The position numbers and the translations under genes are program-made. From Gracilaria caudata (taxonomy: Eukaryota; Rhodophyta; Florideophyceae; Gracilariales; Gracilariaceae): a stretch of DNA of 35,961 nt. Location of the stretch: the NCBI GenBank assembly GCA_030374735.1, contig JASCIV010000163.1, positions 1 through 35,961 on the forward strand, given 5' to 3'. This document shows, piece by piece, positions 10,511 to 20,474 of the stretch; the stretch's first letter is position 1, and each line of letters opens with the position of its first letter. A model generated the notes under the pieces. The model was not told the origin of the DNA. It did no database searches and worked only from the letters and a program-made list of their open reading frames with translations.

Positions 10511-10999
10511 GTTGGGGAGGAAGACGGCTGCCCCGCGGCTGGTGGCCTGGAAGGATGCAGAGGAGGTGGACGCCTAGGCATGAACGCGTTTGTTGCTTGC
10601 GCGCTGTTGACCGGCGTCCACCGCACGCGGTGGACGGAAAGAAGTGGCATATCAGCGTCAGCGGAGTCCAGACCGTTGGAAAATGGCCGTGCTGTCCAGT
10701 GGACGAGTCGCCGAAAGATTGCATGCTAATCCAGGACAGCAGTACGACAAGTGGACATACGAGAGTCAGTGAGAATTCACGTCGTAGCACCTTATTTGCG
10801 AAAAGTGCACGTGCAATACGAGCGGTGTTTCGTCATCCAAGCAAGCAGAGTAGGAATAGCGGTAGATACACGACGGCTTGCTTTTCCTCGTCCTCTCCCC
10901 AGGGATTCATGTGTTACTTTTTCTCTTCTCTTTCATAATTTTCCCCGCGACGTTCGCCTCTGCTTCTGCCGAACACCCACGCGCCCAATTCACCTGCTC
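10511..10999. promoter_or_regulatory. Divergent promoter region (hydrolase / CDK)
   Basis: This 489-bp interval separates the start codons of the ABHD11-like gene (minus) and the CDK gene (plus), so both promoters must lie inside it. I saw no clear TATA box. The part next to the CDK start is pyrimidine-rich. Confidence 0.5.
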
Positions 11000-12039
11000 A
11001 TGGAACGGTACGTAACTTTGAACAAGATTGGAGAGGGAACCTACGGCGTCGTCTACAAAGGACGTGAACTCAGCACTGGCAACCTCATCGCCCTCAAGAA
11101 GATTCGTCTAGAGCAGGAAGACGAAGGTAAGCTCTTTTGCATCATCCGCTTGACTTTCATCCCTCTCTCGAGAACAAACAACCTTTCGTTTTGAAACTCA
11201 CTCCCCCCCCCCATCTGATTGGTGAACGCTCTTGTACAGGAGTGCCGTCCACTGCCATCCGCGAAATCTCCATTCTCAAGGAGCTCCAAACCCATCCTAA
11301 CATTGTCGACTTCAAGGATGTTGTACATGTCGACAAGAAACTCTTCCTCGTCTTCGAGTATCTCGATCAAGACCTGAAGCGTTACATGGACTCGGTCACA
11401 GAGATGCCACCCATGCTAGTTAAGTCCTATCTGTACCAGCTCATCAACGGAATCGCCTTTTGTCATTCCCGCCGCGTTCTTCACAGAGATCTCAAACCTC
11501 AAAACCTCCTCATCGACAAGCATGGCATGTTGAAACTCGCCGACTTTGGACTCGCCCGTGCGTTTGGAATCCCCGTTCGCCACTACACCCATGAGGTGGT
11601 AACCTTGTGGTACCGAGCCCCAGAGATTCTCTTGGGCGCAAGAAAGTATTCAACACCAGTTGATATTTGGTCCATTGGCTGCATATTTGCGGAGATGGTT
11701 ATGAAGACGCCCTTGTTCCCGGGTGACTCGGAAATCGATCAGTTGCACAAGATATTCAACGCGTTGGGTACGCCCACAACTGAAATGTGGTCAGACGTTA
11801 CCTCACTACCAGAGTATTCTCACCACTTCCCAAAGTGGCACAGGCGCCACATAGCTAGCACCGTGCAGAATTTAGATCGTTATGGATTAGACTTGCTGTC
11901 CAGAATGCTTGTTTATGACCCACGTCAGAGAATTACTGCTGCCGAGGCTCTTTCGCATTTCTACTTTGATGACCTTGATCGCACCACGTTTAAGCCACTG
12001 GATGGAGCTCCATTATTCGAAAAGCTTCCTGGAACTTGA
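11000..12039 (+). CDS. PSTAIRE cyclin-dependent kinase (CDK1/CDKA class)
   Basis: Exons 11000-11126 and 11240-12039 encode 308 residues. The intron (11127-11239, 113 nt, GTAAGC...ACAG) is phase 1 and splits Gly43 just before the PSTAIRE helix. The protein has every CDK hallmark: IGEGTYG with inhibitory-site Thr14/Tyr15, ATP-binding Lys33, a perfect PSTAIRE (45-51) for cyclin binding, HRDLKPQN with catalytic Asp126, DFG at 144-146, T-loop Thr159 in YTHEVVT, and WYRAPE. PSTAIRE with this T-loop places it with the main mitotic CDK (CDC2/CDKA) that partners A/B-type cyclins in the nucleus and cytoplasm. It is near full length for the family, and no key residue is missing. It is divergent from the ABHD11-like gene. 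Confidence 0.96.
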
Positions 12040-13336
12040 AACAGCATCTTTATCGTCATGGCTTCTTTTGTTTATTCCAATGTATATGTCGTCTGGCACC
12101 ACTGACTGGGGCATGCATCGCACAAACTATTTTGGATTCGTGATGTTGCGAAAAACGTACGCGTACTGCGATCGAAGCTTTTGTCGCAGTCAGAGCCTGT
12201 ATTTTGCTTGTCATAGCAAGCATTTATCTATCGCTAGGTATATCAACCAAAAGGCCCGGACCTCTTCGCTTTTAAAGCTCCGGGATGTTATGACAATGTT
12301 GGGTTCTCTACCAAACAGTAAAGTCAGCTGTTGTTCGGACAAGTTTGTGTTTCAGTGCTTTAACTCTACTCTTTCTTCTTCTCATCTCATGCCTGTGACG
12401 GTATTCTCCGAAAAACCCACTGCTCCTGACTTTTTCTTGAGCACCCTTTTTCTCTGGTTACAGTTTGCGCATCTAATGGCACAACTCGATAATATGCTTT
12501 GGTGGATTACAACCAAAACCGAGCTAATCTCCCAGTGATCTCACATGATGTCGGAGTTTTGAGATCTTGTTCCTTACTCCTGCGTTTATATGCAGAGGCC
12601 TACATTGCTTCCTGTGTCACATGACCCCCGACTATGTGTTGTGACCGTCAAGGTCTACGTGTTTGAACCTTACTCATGGCATGAGAGGAGTGGGCGAGAT
12701 TTCAACGAGAAGATCTGGCGAAATACCTTGTTGTTCGACAAACAGCCCTAAACGGAGCCAAGGAAAGAGGAATTCCTCCCGCGCGGAACAGTTGGCAAGA
12801 GTTCACAAGAATTTTTCTTTTCCTTTGCTTCCATTGAGTTCTGAAAACAGTGCTTCGTTCTCTAATGGTAGTCGACAATTATGACAAACTGCTTGTTGTA
12901 CTCATGGCACGTTCTTGTTATTGCAGGACACTTGTATAATTCATAGTGAAGTATCAGTCTAATGGTTTGTGTGCCCTCGCTAACTTAGTTATATGAACCT
13001 TTCTGTAGAAGGCCAGTCAGTCTCTGGTACTAGTGTTATTGTGATTATTCGCGCTGGAAACATCGATGCGTTGTAAATTGGAAGTCAGATTTGCTGCCGG
13101 TAGCTGTGGTTCTGGTTTCAACGAAGACAGCGGGATAGGGCGAGATGCTGTTGGAGAACCTACATGAACACCATCCTCATCAAAGAGGCCAAAGCTCTAA
13201 GGCCACTGCGCGAATTAGGCGTTACGTTCAACATTCCTGTGAACGCTAGTTGTGCTACGACGCCGTCGAATACAGCTTTGGATAAGAGAACGCGGAGTAA
13301 ACGCAAATGTATGCTTCCATAGAGAGTATTGGGTGT
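12040..13336. other. Region downstream of the CDK gene, no gene recognised
   Basis: The CDK 3' UTR must lie at the left edge. I found no conserved motif in the short open frames. A 53-codon ATG frame at 13164-13323 is unsupported. The DNA becomes AT-richer than the gene-dense half. Confidence 0.4.
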
Positions 13337-13463
13337 GGTCACACGTAGCCAGCGCCCACGACTCACCGCCGGACGCCGGACGTTAAAGCACTCATGACAG
13401 AGAGCCAAGCGCATCGCCCAGAAAACCTTGGCCTTCATCGGCTTCTTCCTCAGTATTCCGTCA
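13337..13463 (+). repeat. LTR-like repeat, copy 1
   Basis: This ~127-bp segment matches 19227-19352 in the same orientation. Shared blocks include TCACACGTA, CGACTCACCGCC, ACAGAGAGCC and GGCCTTCATCGGCTTCTTC. Both copies stop at ...TTCCGTCA, a CA end as expected for an LTR. It is either the remnant of the 5' LTR of the copia element or a separate truncated LTR. The sequence to its left does not match the left part of the downstream LTR candidate. Confidence 0.6.
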
Positions 13464-16057
13464 GGTTATGGGCCACAATATTGCACTGTATTAACATCGC
13501 TTCGCTGTACGCCCCGAGGATCTATTTTGATCGTTTTTTTCCAACTTCTACGACTTTTTGCTGCCAGATCTAAATCCACGAGGGCAATGTTCACAGCTAT
13601 AGCCAAGAGCCTCCCAAGATCCTCACCACCAACAGCCTTTACCAAAAAAGTCAAACTATTTCATTAACAACGACAAACTGCACGATACACAACATTACAA
13701 ATCTTTTACGTGCAACACCTATTTCAAAATTTACAAAACCATAATACCAATTTAAACAACTGCACCAACTTTGAAACATAAACTTGACGACATTAACTTC
13801 GTCCAATGCGTTACTTGTACGTACTCTAGCTAAAGAAGGCTAATTGAACATTTCTTTCCATAAAAGACAGCCAAACACAACAAAAAGGCAGAAAGTTTGC
13901 ATTTCATTAGTCTTTTATCAATAAAATCATATTCACAGACTTCAACAAGACTCTTTAACAATTTTTCTGTTCCACGAAAATTTGTCCAGTACTCTGCAAA
14001 CATTTTTGATGTTTCTGCTCAGCGTGATGTTGACTAAATCATGGGGGAGGCTAAAACTATTTAATTGGATGAGAAAGAAGGAATGGAAAAATACTAAAAG
14101 CATCACTAAATGTTCAAAACACAATTTATTGAAGCAAACGCTACCAAGTACCAATCCAGGTCCCGTACGGTGAGACTCGCCATTTGTGTGGTTCACATAT
14201 CCCAATTAAAGAGTCGCGGGTGATGTTATTTGTAGTACAAAATGCCCGGATATCCAGTCTCGCTCGCGTAGCTCAATGCCTATGTACAGGATTACCAGAT
14301 GGTGCCTCAGATGGTGAGGATAGTGAGAACTCTAGTAGGGAAATGTTGCTTTGTTAGCCTGAATTGTGGGCACTTGTGTCCACGTGGTGAGTTTTTCTGT
14401 TTGCACGGATTGCCCCTTGAGCCATCGGGGCACGGTACACGTGTAGTGTGCTGTCCGAATGTTTACCGGAATATTTTTTAGTGTCAGATACTGTAGTGAT
14501 CTCTACTTAAGGGCCGGCCTCACGGCCATCCTCCTGGGAAGTAAAATTAACCGAGTGTTCGGCTCTAAGTATTTCGCCCGCGCGGGATCGCAATTCCTTC
14601 CTAGAGAGCTTCCGTGTCGTTTACGGAAGTCCTTAGCCACCTCGCATTTTCCACGAGTTCCCGTCTACATACGGACATATTTGTTGTTTGTTTTTACTGT
14701 TGTTTTCTGTTTCTGTTCTCCGTCTGTACAGTCATTCTCCGCCCTATGTATTTAGCTTTCTGTTGTTCGCTGTTCGCTTTTCCTCTTCTCCAAGGGACCT
14801 CCACAATGTATTTGGCTCTTTTCCTTTTGTTACTGTGTGGTACCACTCCATCACTGGAGTCAACTGCCGGTATTCTGGACTAGTTATCCTCCCTTGATCA
14901 TTCAAAAGCTACGATCCGTTGACAACGGCTTATATTATTGTCTGCCTTGGTTTCTTACTTGTTCCCGTCGTACGGTGTCTATTTCTCCGCCCTGTGAGTA
15001 CAGGTTTTTCTCGTTCTCTGTCCTATTTTCCCCCTTTTTCCCCGGTCTGTGTTCGGTGTACACGGCCTACTTCTTTCCATTCTTTTCCTTCTGTTCTTTG
15101 GTTTTCCATCGTTAAGATTCATATCGTTTCTTTTGGGTTCATTCCGTACCTTCTTCTGCTTGTCAGGAAGTCATATAGTCATGATCAGTCCCCAGTCGGG
15201 CACCTCGTATTATGACAAGCTATTTCTCGACTTATTGTTATTTAGCCCCTATTAGGGGTGTGTCTATAGAGATTACAGTTCACAGAAACTCGTGTGTGTG
15301 CATAGCCGTAAGTGCGGATGCGCCGTGGCAAGGCCTAGCTAGAAGCACACGTGTAAAATCACGGCCGGCATTGCCGGTAGTTAGATATTTTTACTTTTTT
15401 TAATCAAGCCATACATACAGTTGTAGCACCCCTGCCACTGTACGGGTGAATGAACCTCCCACGGGGGCCATTTGGCTCTAACTTTTCGCAGCTTGCGCCC
15501 GACTCTGCCCCATCGCGAGGAATGTCGCCGTAATACGGATCAGTCACCAAGCCTTTATCACTGAGGAGTCGTTGGACCGTCGTCACGGCTTTTATCTATC
15601 TATTTTTATTGTTTTTTCACCTACTTTCCGTCATACGGCTCTCACTTTTCTTGCCTGATACTCAGGATTGGCCCGGTTGCCCAGGGACATTTTCCCGTTG
15701 TCACAAGTCATTACTATGCACGTGCGGCTCGTTATTGTGATCTTTTGATCTCGAACATTCGACACGGATACCGCTCGACGCATCGCTTCGCCCTACACAG
15801 TCGGCTACGCTGCCGATTCTACGCCGTTTCACCTCCAGCTGCATTGCACGACGGGGTCACCCGGACTTACACCCGGCTTTTGTTGACCCTACTGGAGGGC
15901 TCTCTCTCTGACCTCCTCCTCTAGGGAGCAAGGCCGGACATCTTGAGGTACTACTTCCGCGAGGTGGCTTTCGTTTCTGCCACATCGGTGGTTTTGCACC
16001 ACAATTCGTGGATTAAAAAAATTCTCCAACCGCTTGACAGTAGTCGCCGCCACCCTC
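13464..16057. other. Leader-like region upstream of the copia relic
   Basis: No gene is recognised over 2.6 kb. From 13660 to 14160 it is AT-rich. From about 14450 to 15900 the plus strand is strongly pyrimidine-rich, so several plus frames read as Phe/Ser/Leu-rich hydrophobic peptides with no family match. It could be the untranslated leader of the copia element if its 5' LTR is at 13337-13463, or a stack of other non-coding relics. Confidence 0.35.
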
Positions 16058-19000
16058 ATGGCGACCCAAGCACCCAACACTATTTCGGATTTACTCCGGG
16101 TCTTTAACGCTTTTGAATCCGCTTCTTCAGACCCTCCGACAGCATCAATCCCGATCGCTGACGCATCGCCACCATCCCCACAACCGGGAACTGCTGACAA
16201 GTCCCAGGCGCTTTTGCGCACAATGACCGACATGACTTCTGCCCTCAAACGCATATGGGGCAAGTTACCCAGGCCTCGCTAGCAGCGGGGTGGCCAGCAA
16301 TTTCATCGACGCCCAAACAAGGCCGCTGCCAAACAAACCGGTTCTGCATAGAACGAGGCGACCGATATCGGAGCGCAAATGCTTCAAGCCCTACAGTTTT
16401 TTCAGAAGGCGTCCCCCCCTAAGGATAATCAAGCGTACGATGAGCGTAAGTTTCTACTCGATTCCGGCGCACACCCATTTCATACATCATTGCCTCTAAC
16501 AACCACAAAATCTCTTCCAATACCCGTGGAAATTATTACCGCCGATTCCACCACAATTCCAATCTCGCAGACGGAGACTTTGACACTGATAACTGACGAA
16601 CAACACCTAGTCAAGCTACCCACTTTAGTTTCCAAACGCGTCCATGATGCACTCCCTACGCACCACAACAAGTAATACCGACGCTTCCCGGCCGGTGTCA
16701 GACCAAGCATGCCCATCCTTTTGCGTTACACGACCGCCCAAACCACAAAAGAGTCCCACAAACATCCGCTCACCCTCCTACATTCCCCGTTCGCAACCAG
16801 CCCGCAAGCGCACAGCGCGAACTAAAGCTGCCAACGAAGTAGCCGCCACTTTACATGAATGGCACCTGAAATACAACCATATCGACCCACGGAAGCTCCA
16901 GAAAATGGCCAACCTGAAGCTCCTGAACCTCCCAGCAATTTTCAAGCGCATGCCACCTAAACTTACCTGCTTTGGGTGCATCAAAGGTGAACCCGTGAAA
17001 CAGCCCCACAAGCCAGCTGTTCATAGACACGATATCTGTAGGTCAATCTCCTCCGATAAATCAGTACCAATTACTCCAACCTCCAAACTCGGAAACAAAT
17101 ACTTCATATTATTCCTCGAGACCCGCACGAGATTCCTGCTCTTATTCTGTGCAGCAACTCGCACACTGTTGTAAAAATTCGCCAGGGATGTTCTCGCTCT
17201 CATGCAAAACAACTTCGGGTCCTCCCCAATCCTAACTACCCCGGACAACGCCAGTGAGTACACTTCAACAACGTTTCAATCCATTATCTCCGGTTACGGT
17301 TCCCAGAGCACTGCAACCCCTCACAGCCCGCCAAGAACTTTCTCGCCGAGCGTGTCATCAGGACGCTCTCTCGCATCGTCCGTTCATACCTCAATCACGC
17401 CAGTATTCCACAGAGCTATTGGGAAGACGCTCTACGAGATGCGACCTACAAGTAAAACCGCACTCTCCACTTCACCACGAAGCAAATCTCTCACTTCACA
17501 TGACACGGCGAACCACCCCGCATCACCCGCATGGTCACATTCGGCCATTTGGGTAGCATCCTAATCATCAAGGACCTCACATCTCAGCGGAAACTGGACC
17601 CGCGAGGCACACTTGCCAGGTATATGTTCGGTATCAACAATTCCCACATCTTCGTGCAAAACATCTCCACCCAAGCATATCTCAAGGTACGTGCAGTTCA
17701 TTTTAAACCATACTACACCACAAACGACCCAGCGCGCACCACCCCTTTCGCGTTCAAAACTTTCATCCCGACTCCAAAATCCACCGCAATTTCCTCCACA
17801 ATGCAAGATCCTCTCTCCCGCCCCCAAGCCAACGCTTACCCCGACGCCAAACTTTTGGGAGACGCCCACAATGCTGAGTTAGACAAGCCCTACAAACTCG
17901 GCGTTATAAGATCGATGGCGCCCGACCAACTTTCGCCGACGCTCATACCACTGACAATGAAATATATATACAAACGCTCCCTAGTTGGTGAAATCATAGA
18001 TTGCAAAGCACGACTCGCTGTTCGCGGAGATCTGATGAAACTGTATCAACACAGTGGCTGACCACACTCGGCTACGCACAATCCCCAGACGACCCATTTT
18101 TTTTCTACCAGTTTACATCTTCCTCAAACTACACACCATCATTTTTCTCAACAGCGACGATTTCCTCGTCTCGTCGACACATAAAGAAGAAATCGACACA
18201 CTTCTTCCCCATCTATCGGACAGGTACAATATTCGCAGAATCCGTAAGCCCCATACCTACTTTAGATGGAGCATCACTTACACGGAAGACGGCATCCACT
18301 TGATCCAGCCGAACTCTATTAAGCAGGCTCTCTCGCTACCACAACTCTCCGACTGTAGTCCCAGACAATCCCCTTACGCCTACAAAGCTCGTTTTCACGC
18401 CCCAACTGACGACGATGAGCTCCTTCATTCGCACGCTGAACTGTATAGGCAGCTCGTTGGCATCTTGCGCTGGACAAATGATTGCACCCGAGCGGATATT
18501 GCGTTCGTTACATCACGACTCGGCCAAGCATCACACAAAATCACTCTCAGATATTGGGCTCTACTCAAGGAGGTTTTGCGCTACCTTAAAGGTACAGAAC
18601 AATACGGCATTACGTACAAGCGAGTTCACCCGGTAGAGCCCCTCAGCCTTTCACTCAGGACATACCCCAACGCTTACTTTGCTACGGATCAGGCCAACCA
18701 AAAATCAATCACAGGCCTCGTACTAACGCTCTACAGCGAACCCATCGCCTGGTCATCGTCACAACAGCCGTTCGTCGCGCTATCAACTGCCGATATATAA
18801 TACGTCGCCGCAACTACAGCAGTCCAAACTACGTGCTTCGTACACGTAACGCTACATTTCTCAATTTGTTTGACGACAATCCATCTCCTTTGTTCGTAGA
18901 CAATCAATCTTCTTTAGCCATTGAGAACAACACCGGCGAGTCCAAGCGCCGCATTTTTATCCATCTACGTCACCACTTCTTCCGTGAACATCTTAAACGC

Positions 19001-19126
19001 AAGAAAATTGTGCTGCGCTACGTTCGATCCCGCAACAACCTGGCTGACATACTCACAAAGGCGCTCGGCCGAATTCTATTCCTCCGCCTTCGAAACGCTC
19101 TGAGCATCACCCTCCCTGGCGCCTAG
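16058..19126 (+). pseudogene. Ty1/copia gag-pol relic
   Basis: Copia-type polyprotein domains appear in the expected order but are broken by stops, frame changes and one deletion. They are: a short gag-like segment from ATG 16058, with stops in frame near 16280 and 16350; the aspartic protease core LLDSGA near 16460; a GAG-pre-integrase segment with WHLKYNH and a CxxC motif (about 16860-16990); an integrase core with LGNKYFILFLETRTR, DNASEY (near 17240) and an AERVIRTL helix; then a reverse transcriptase start (KARLAVRGD near 18005). Most of the RT fingers and palm are missing. The frame resumes near 18035 with the segment before the catalytic pair, where NSDD stands in place of YVDD. The RNase H part runs to VDNQSSLAIENN and NNLADILTKAL, with a TAG stop at 19124-19126. 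It belongs to the integrase-before-RT (copia) order. No functional product is possible. Confidence 0.88.
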
Positions 19127-19153
19127 TACCACACTCCCCGTCATCAGGAGAAG

Positions 19154-19352
19154 TGTTGTCACAATCGCGATGCTTTCAACTGCAAGCTGTTGGTGACCGT
19201 TTACGGCGGCGATCCCGTCCGTAGTTGTCACACGTAACCAGTGCCGACGACTCACCGCCAGATGCCGGATGCTAGAACACTTAGACAGAGAGCCGAGCTC
19301 GCCCTTCAGTAAACCTCGGCCTTCATCGGCTTCTTCTTCAGTGTTCCGTCAC
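19154..19352 (+). repeat. Candidate 3' LTR of the copia relic
   Basis: A purine-rich tract (AGGAGAAG, 19146-19153) directly precedes TGTTGTCACA, and the segment ends in CCGTCA, giving the TG...CA ends of an LTR and a length of 199 bp. Its right 126 bp (19227-19352) recur at 13337-13463. The alternative is that the LTR is only the 126-bp repeated part, which itself begins TGTCACACG and ends CA. Confidence 0.45.
19227..19352 (+). repeat. LTR-like repeat, copy 2
   Basis: This is the direct-repeat partner of 13337-13463, located 28-227 bp past the end of the copia candidate polypurine tract region. The two copies differ by scattered substitutions and small indels, consistent with old LTRs. Confidence 0.6.
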
Positions 19353-19555
19353 TGGGGGGTGCCCTGTTTTCTTGAATAGAAAAATTTACTAAATGTACGG
19401 TTTCTTCCTGGCAGATAATGCTCGAGCCGAACTCCAATCAGCCAAGGTAGAAACCACTTAAATGCAAAACATATCAAAGCTAGAAAGAATGTGAGCACGA
19501 TAGAGTCAGGTTGAAGCATCGTTGAGAGGAGTTAACTTTTTTGGGACTAAAAACT

Positions 19556-19581
19556 CTTATGTCTAAGGAGCTAGACATAAG
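19556..19581. repeat. Left subterminal hairpin of the piggyBac element
   Basis: CTTATGTCTA and its reverse complement TAGACATAAG are separated by six bases. The same palindrome, with a different loop, occurs near the right end, so it is a conserved element feature and probably a transposase-binding or strand-folding site. Confidence 0.8.
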
Positions 19582-19917
19582 AATTAGCCGATAAGATTGA
19601 AAGGTTTGACTCCAGCTTGTGGCTGACGGAACGTCGTTTGTTGATGAAACAAACGTGGTTGCGAGAGGTTTCCACTCATTTTGTGATGTGCACATTAGTG
19701 ATTATTGTTCAATACGCCATTGCAGACTCGAAACCGTCGTTCAAATGCTCCTTACTACGGTATCCTCTCATCATACCTTGCTCGTGCGTTTTCACCCAAG
19801 CGGTATGGACGAAAAACACTCTTGCCGCACTCCGAAGATCGTGAAGTGCAACAGCAACACCGTCTCGCAGAAAGTAGCTGAGGACAAACAGTCAATATCA
19901 ACATCACCCACACACAT

Positions 19918-20298
19918 TTGCCGTCTACACACGCTTCCACATCTCAGCAAAATTTACAAGACGACGAAGACCAAGCTGTCTCCAAAGGTTCTGCACCCTG
20001 TAACAAATATCAGCCGCAACCTCATCTTGTTGCAAATATTCCACAAGTTACAACTGCGAATGAAGATGTCGCCTGCCACAATTTTGGAGGAACACCATGC
20101 TACTGGGTACAGTATGGTATATTCGTGATCGTAGAAACAAAAGCTGAGTATCCTTTACAACATCGAGACAGCAGCGACAACAACCTGGCCCGCGAAAAAG
20201 CGTACATATGTTACGTTCACGAACGTTATGGATATTTAGGTGTTAGCAATCGACTAAAGCTGCCGCAGTGCGTACTCGAAGGCATACAAACTCTGTGA
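19918..20298 (+). CDS. ORF inside piggyBac with P2X7-ballast-like C-terminal tail
   Basis: This plus-strand frame is open from 19918 to the TGA at 20298. The last ~33 residues (from AY near 20198) carry the spacing AYxxY...GYLGxxNRxxLPxCVxxxI. That matches the end of the cysteine-rich cytosolic (ballast) domain of P2X7 receptors, which is also found in stand-alone proteins and mobile elements of many eukaryotes. The zinc-binding cysteines that normally precede this tail are not clear (only a CHNFGGTPC-like segment), so the gene may be truncated, or its earlier part may lie in another frame or exon (19619-20128 is open in a second frame). It lies inside the piggyBac boundaries, convergent with the transposase, and could be a second element-encoded protein. 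The start is uncertain; the first in-frame ATG or an upstream exon is possible. Confidence 0.4.
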   Translation: MPSTHASTSQQNLQDDEDQAVSKGSAPCNKYQPQPHLVANIPQVTTANEDVACHNFGGTPCYWVQYGIFVIVETKAEYPLQHRDSSDNNLAREKAYICYVHERYGYLGVSNRLKLPQCVLEGIQTL

Positions 20299-20474
20299 TC
20301 TGATGATTGAGGGGCCCATATGGGACTCAAAGAGGATTAGGTTTAGCCTTTGTGCAGTATTTTCGCGGCAACTGATGGCTTAACTTGGTTCTTCCGTTTG
20401 CGATTTGCCTTTGACGAAAGGAGCAGCCGCGATTGAACAACCGCATCATACAGTTCAGGACGAGCTTCACAAAG

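Noticed and set aside
10217..10790. N-terminal extension of the hydrolase frame through its intron
   Set aside because: Reading through gives Arg/Pro/Ser-rich text and lacks the LHG strand. The spliced form restores the full hydrolase fold and normal length.
14459..15255. Series of overlapping hydrophobic plus-strand frames that look like membrane proteins
   Set aside because: They appear in all three frames at once because the strand is T/C-rich, which is a composition artefact.
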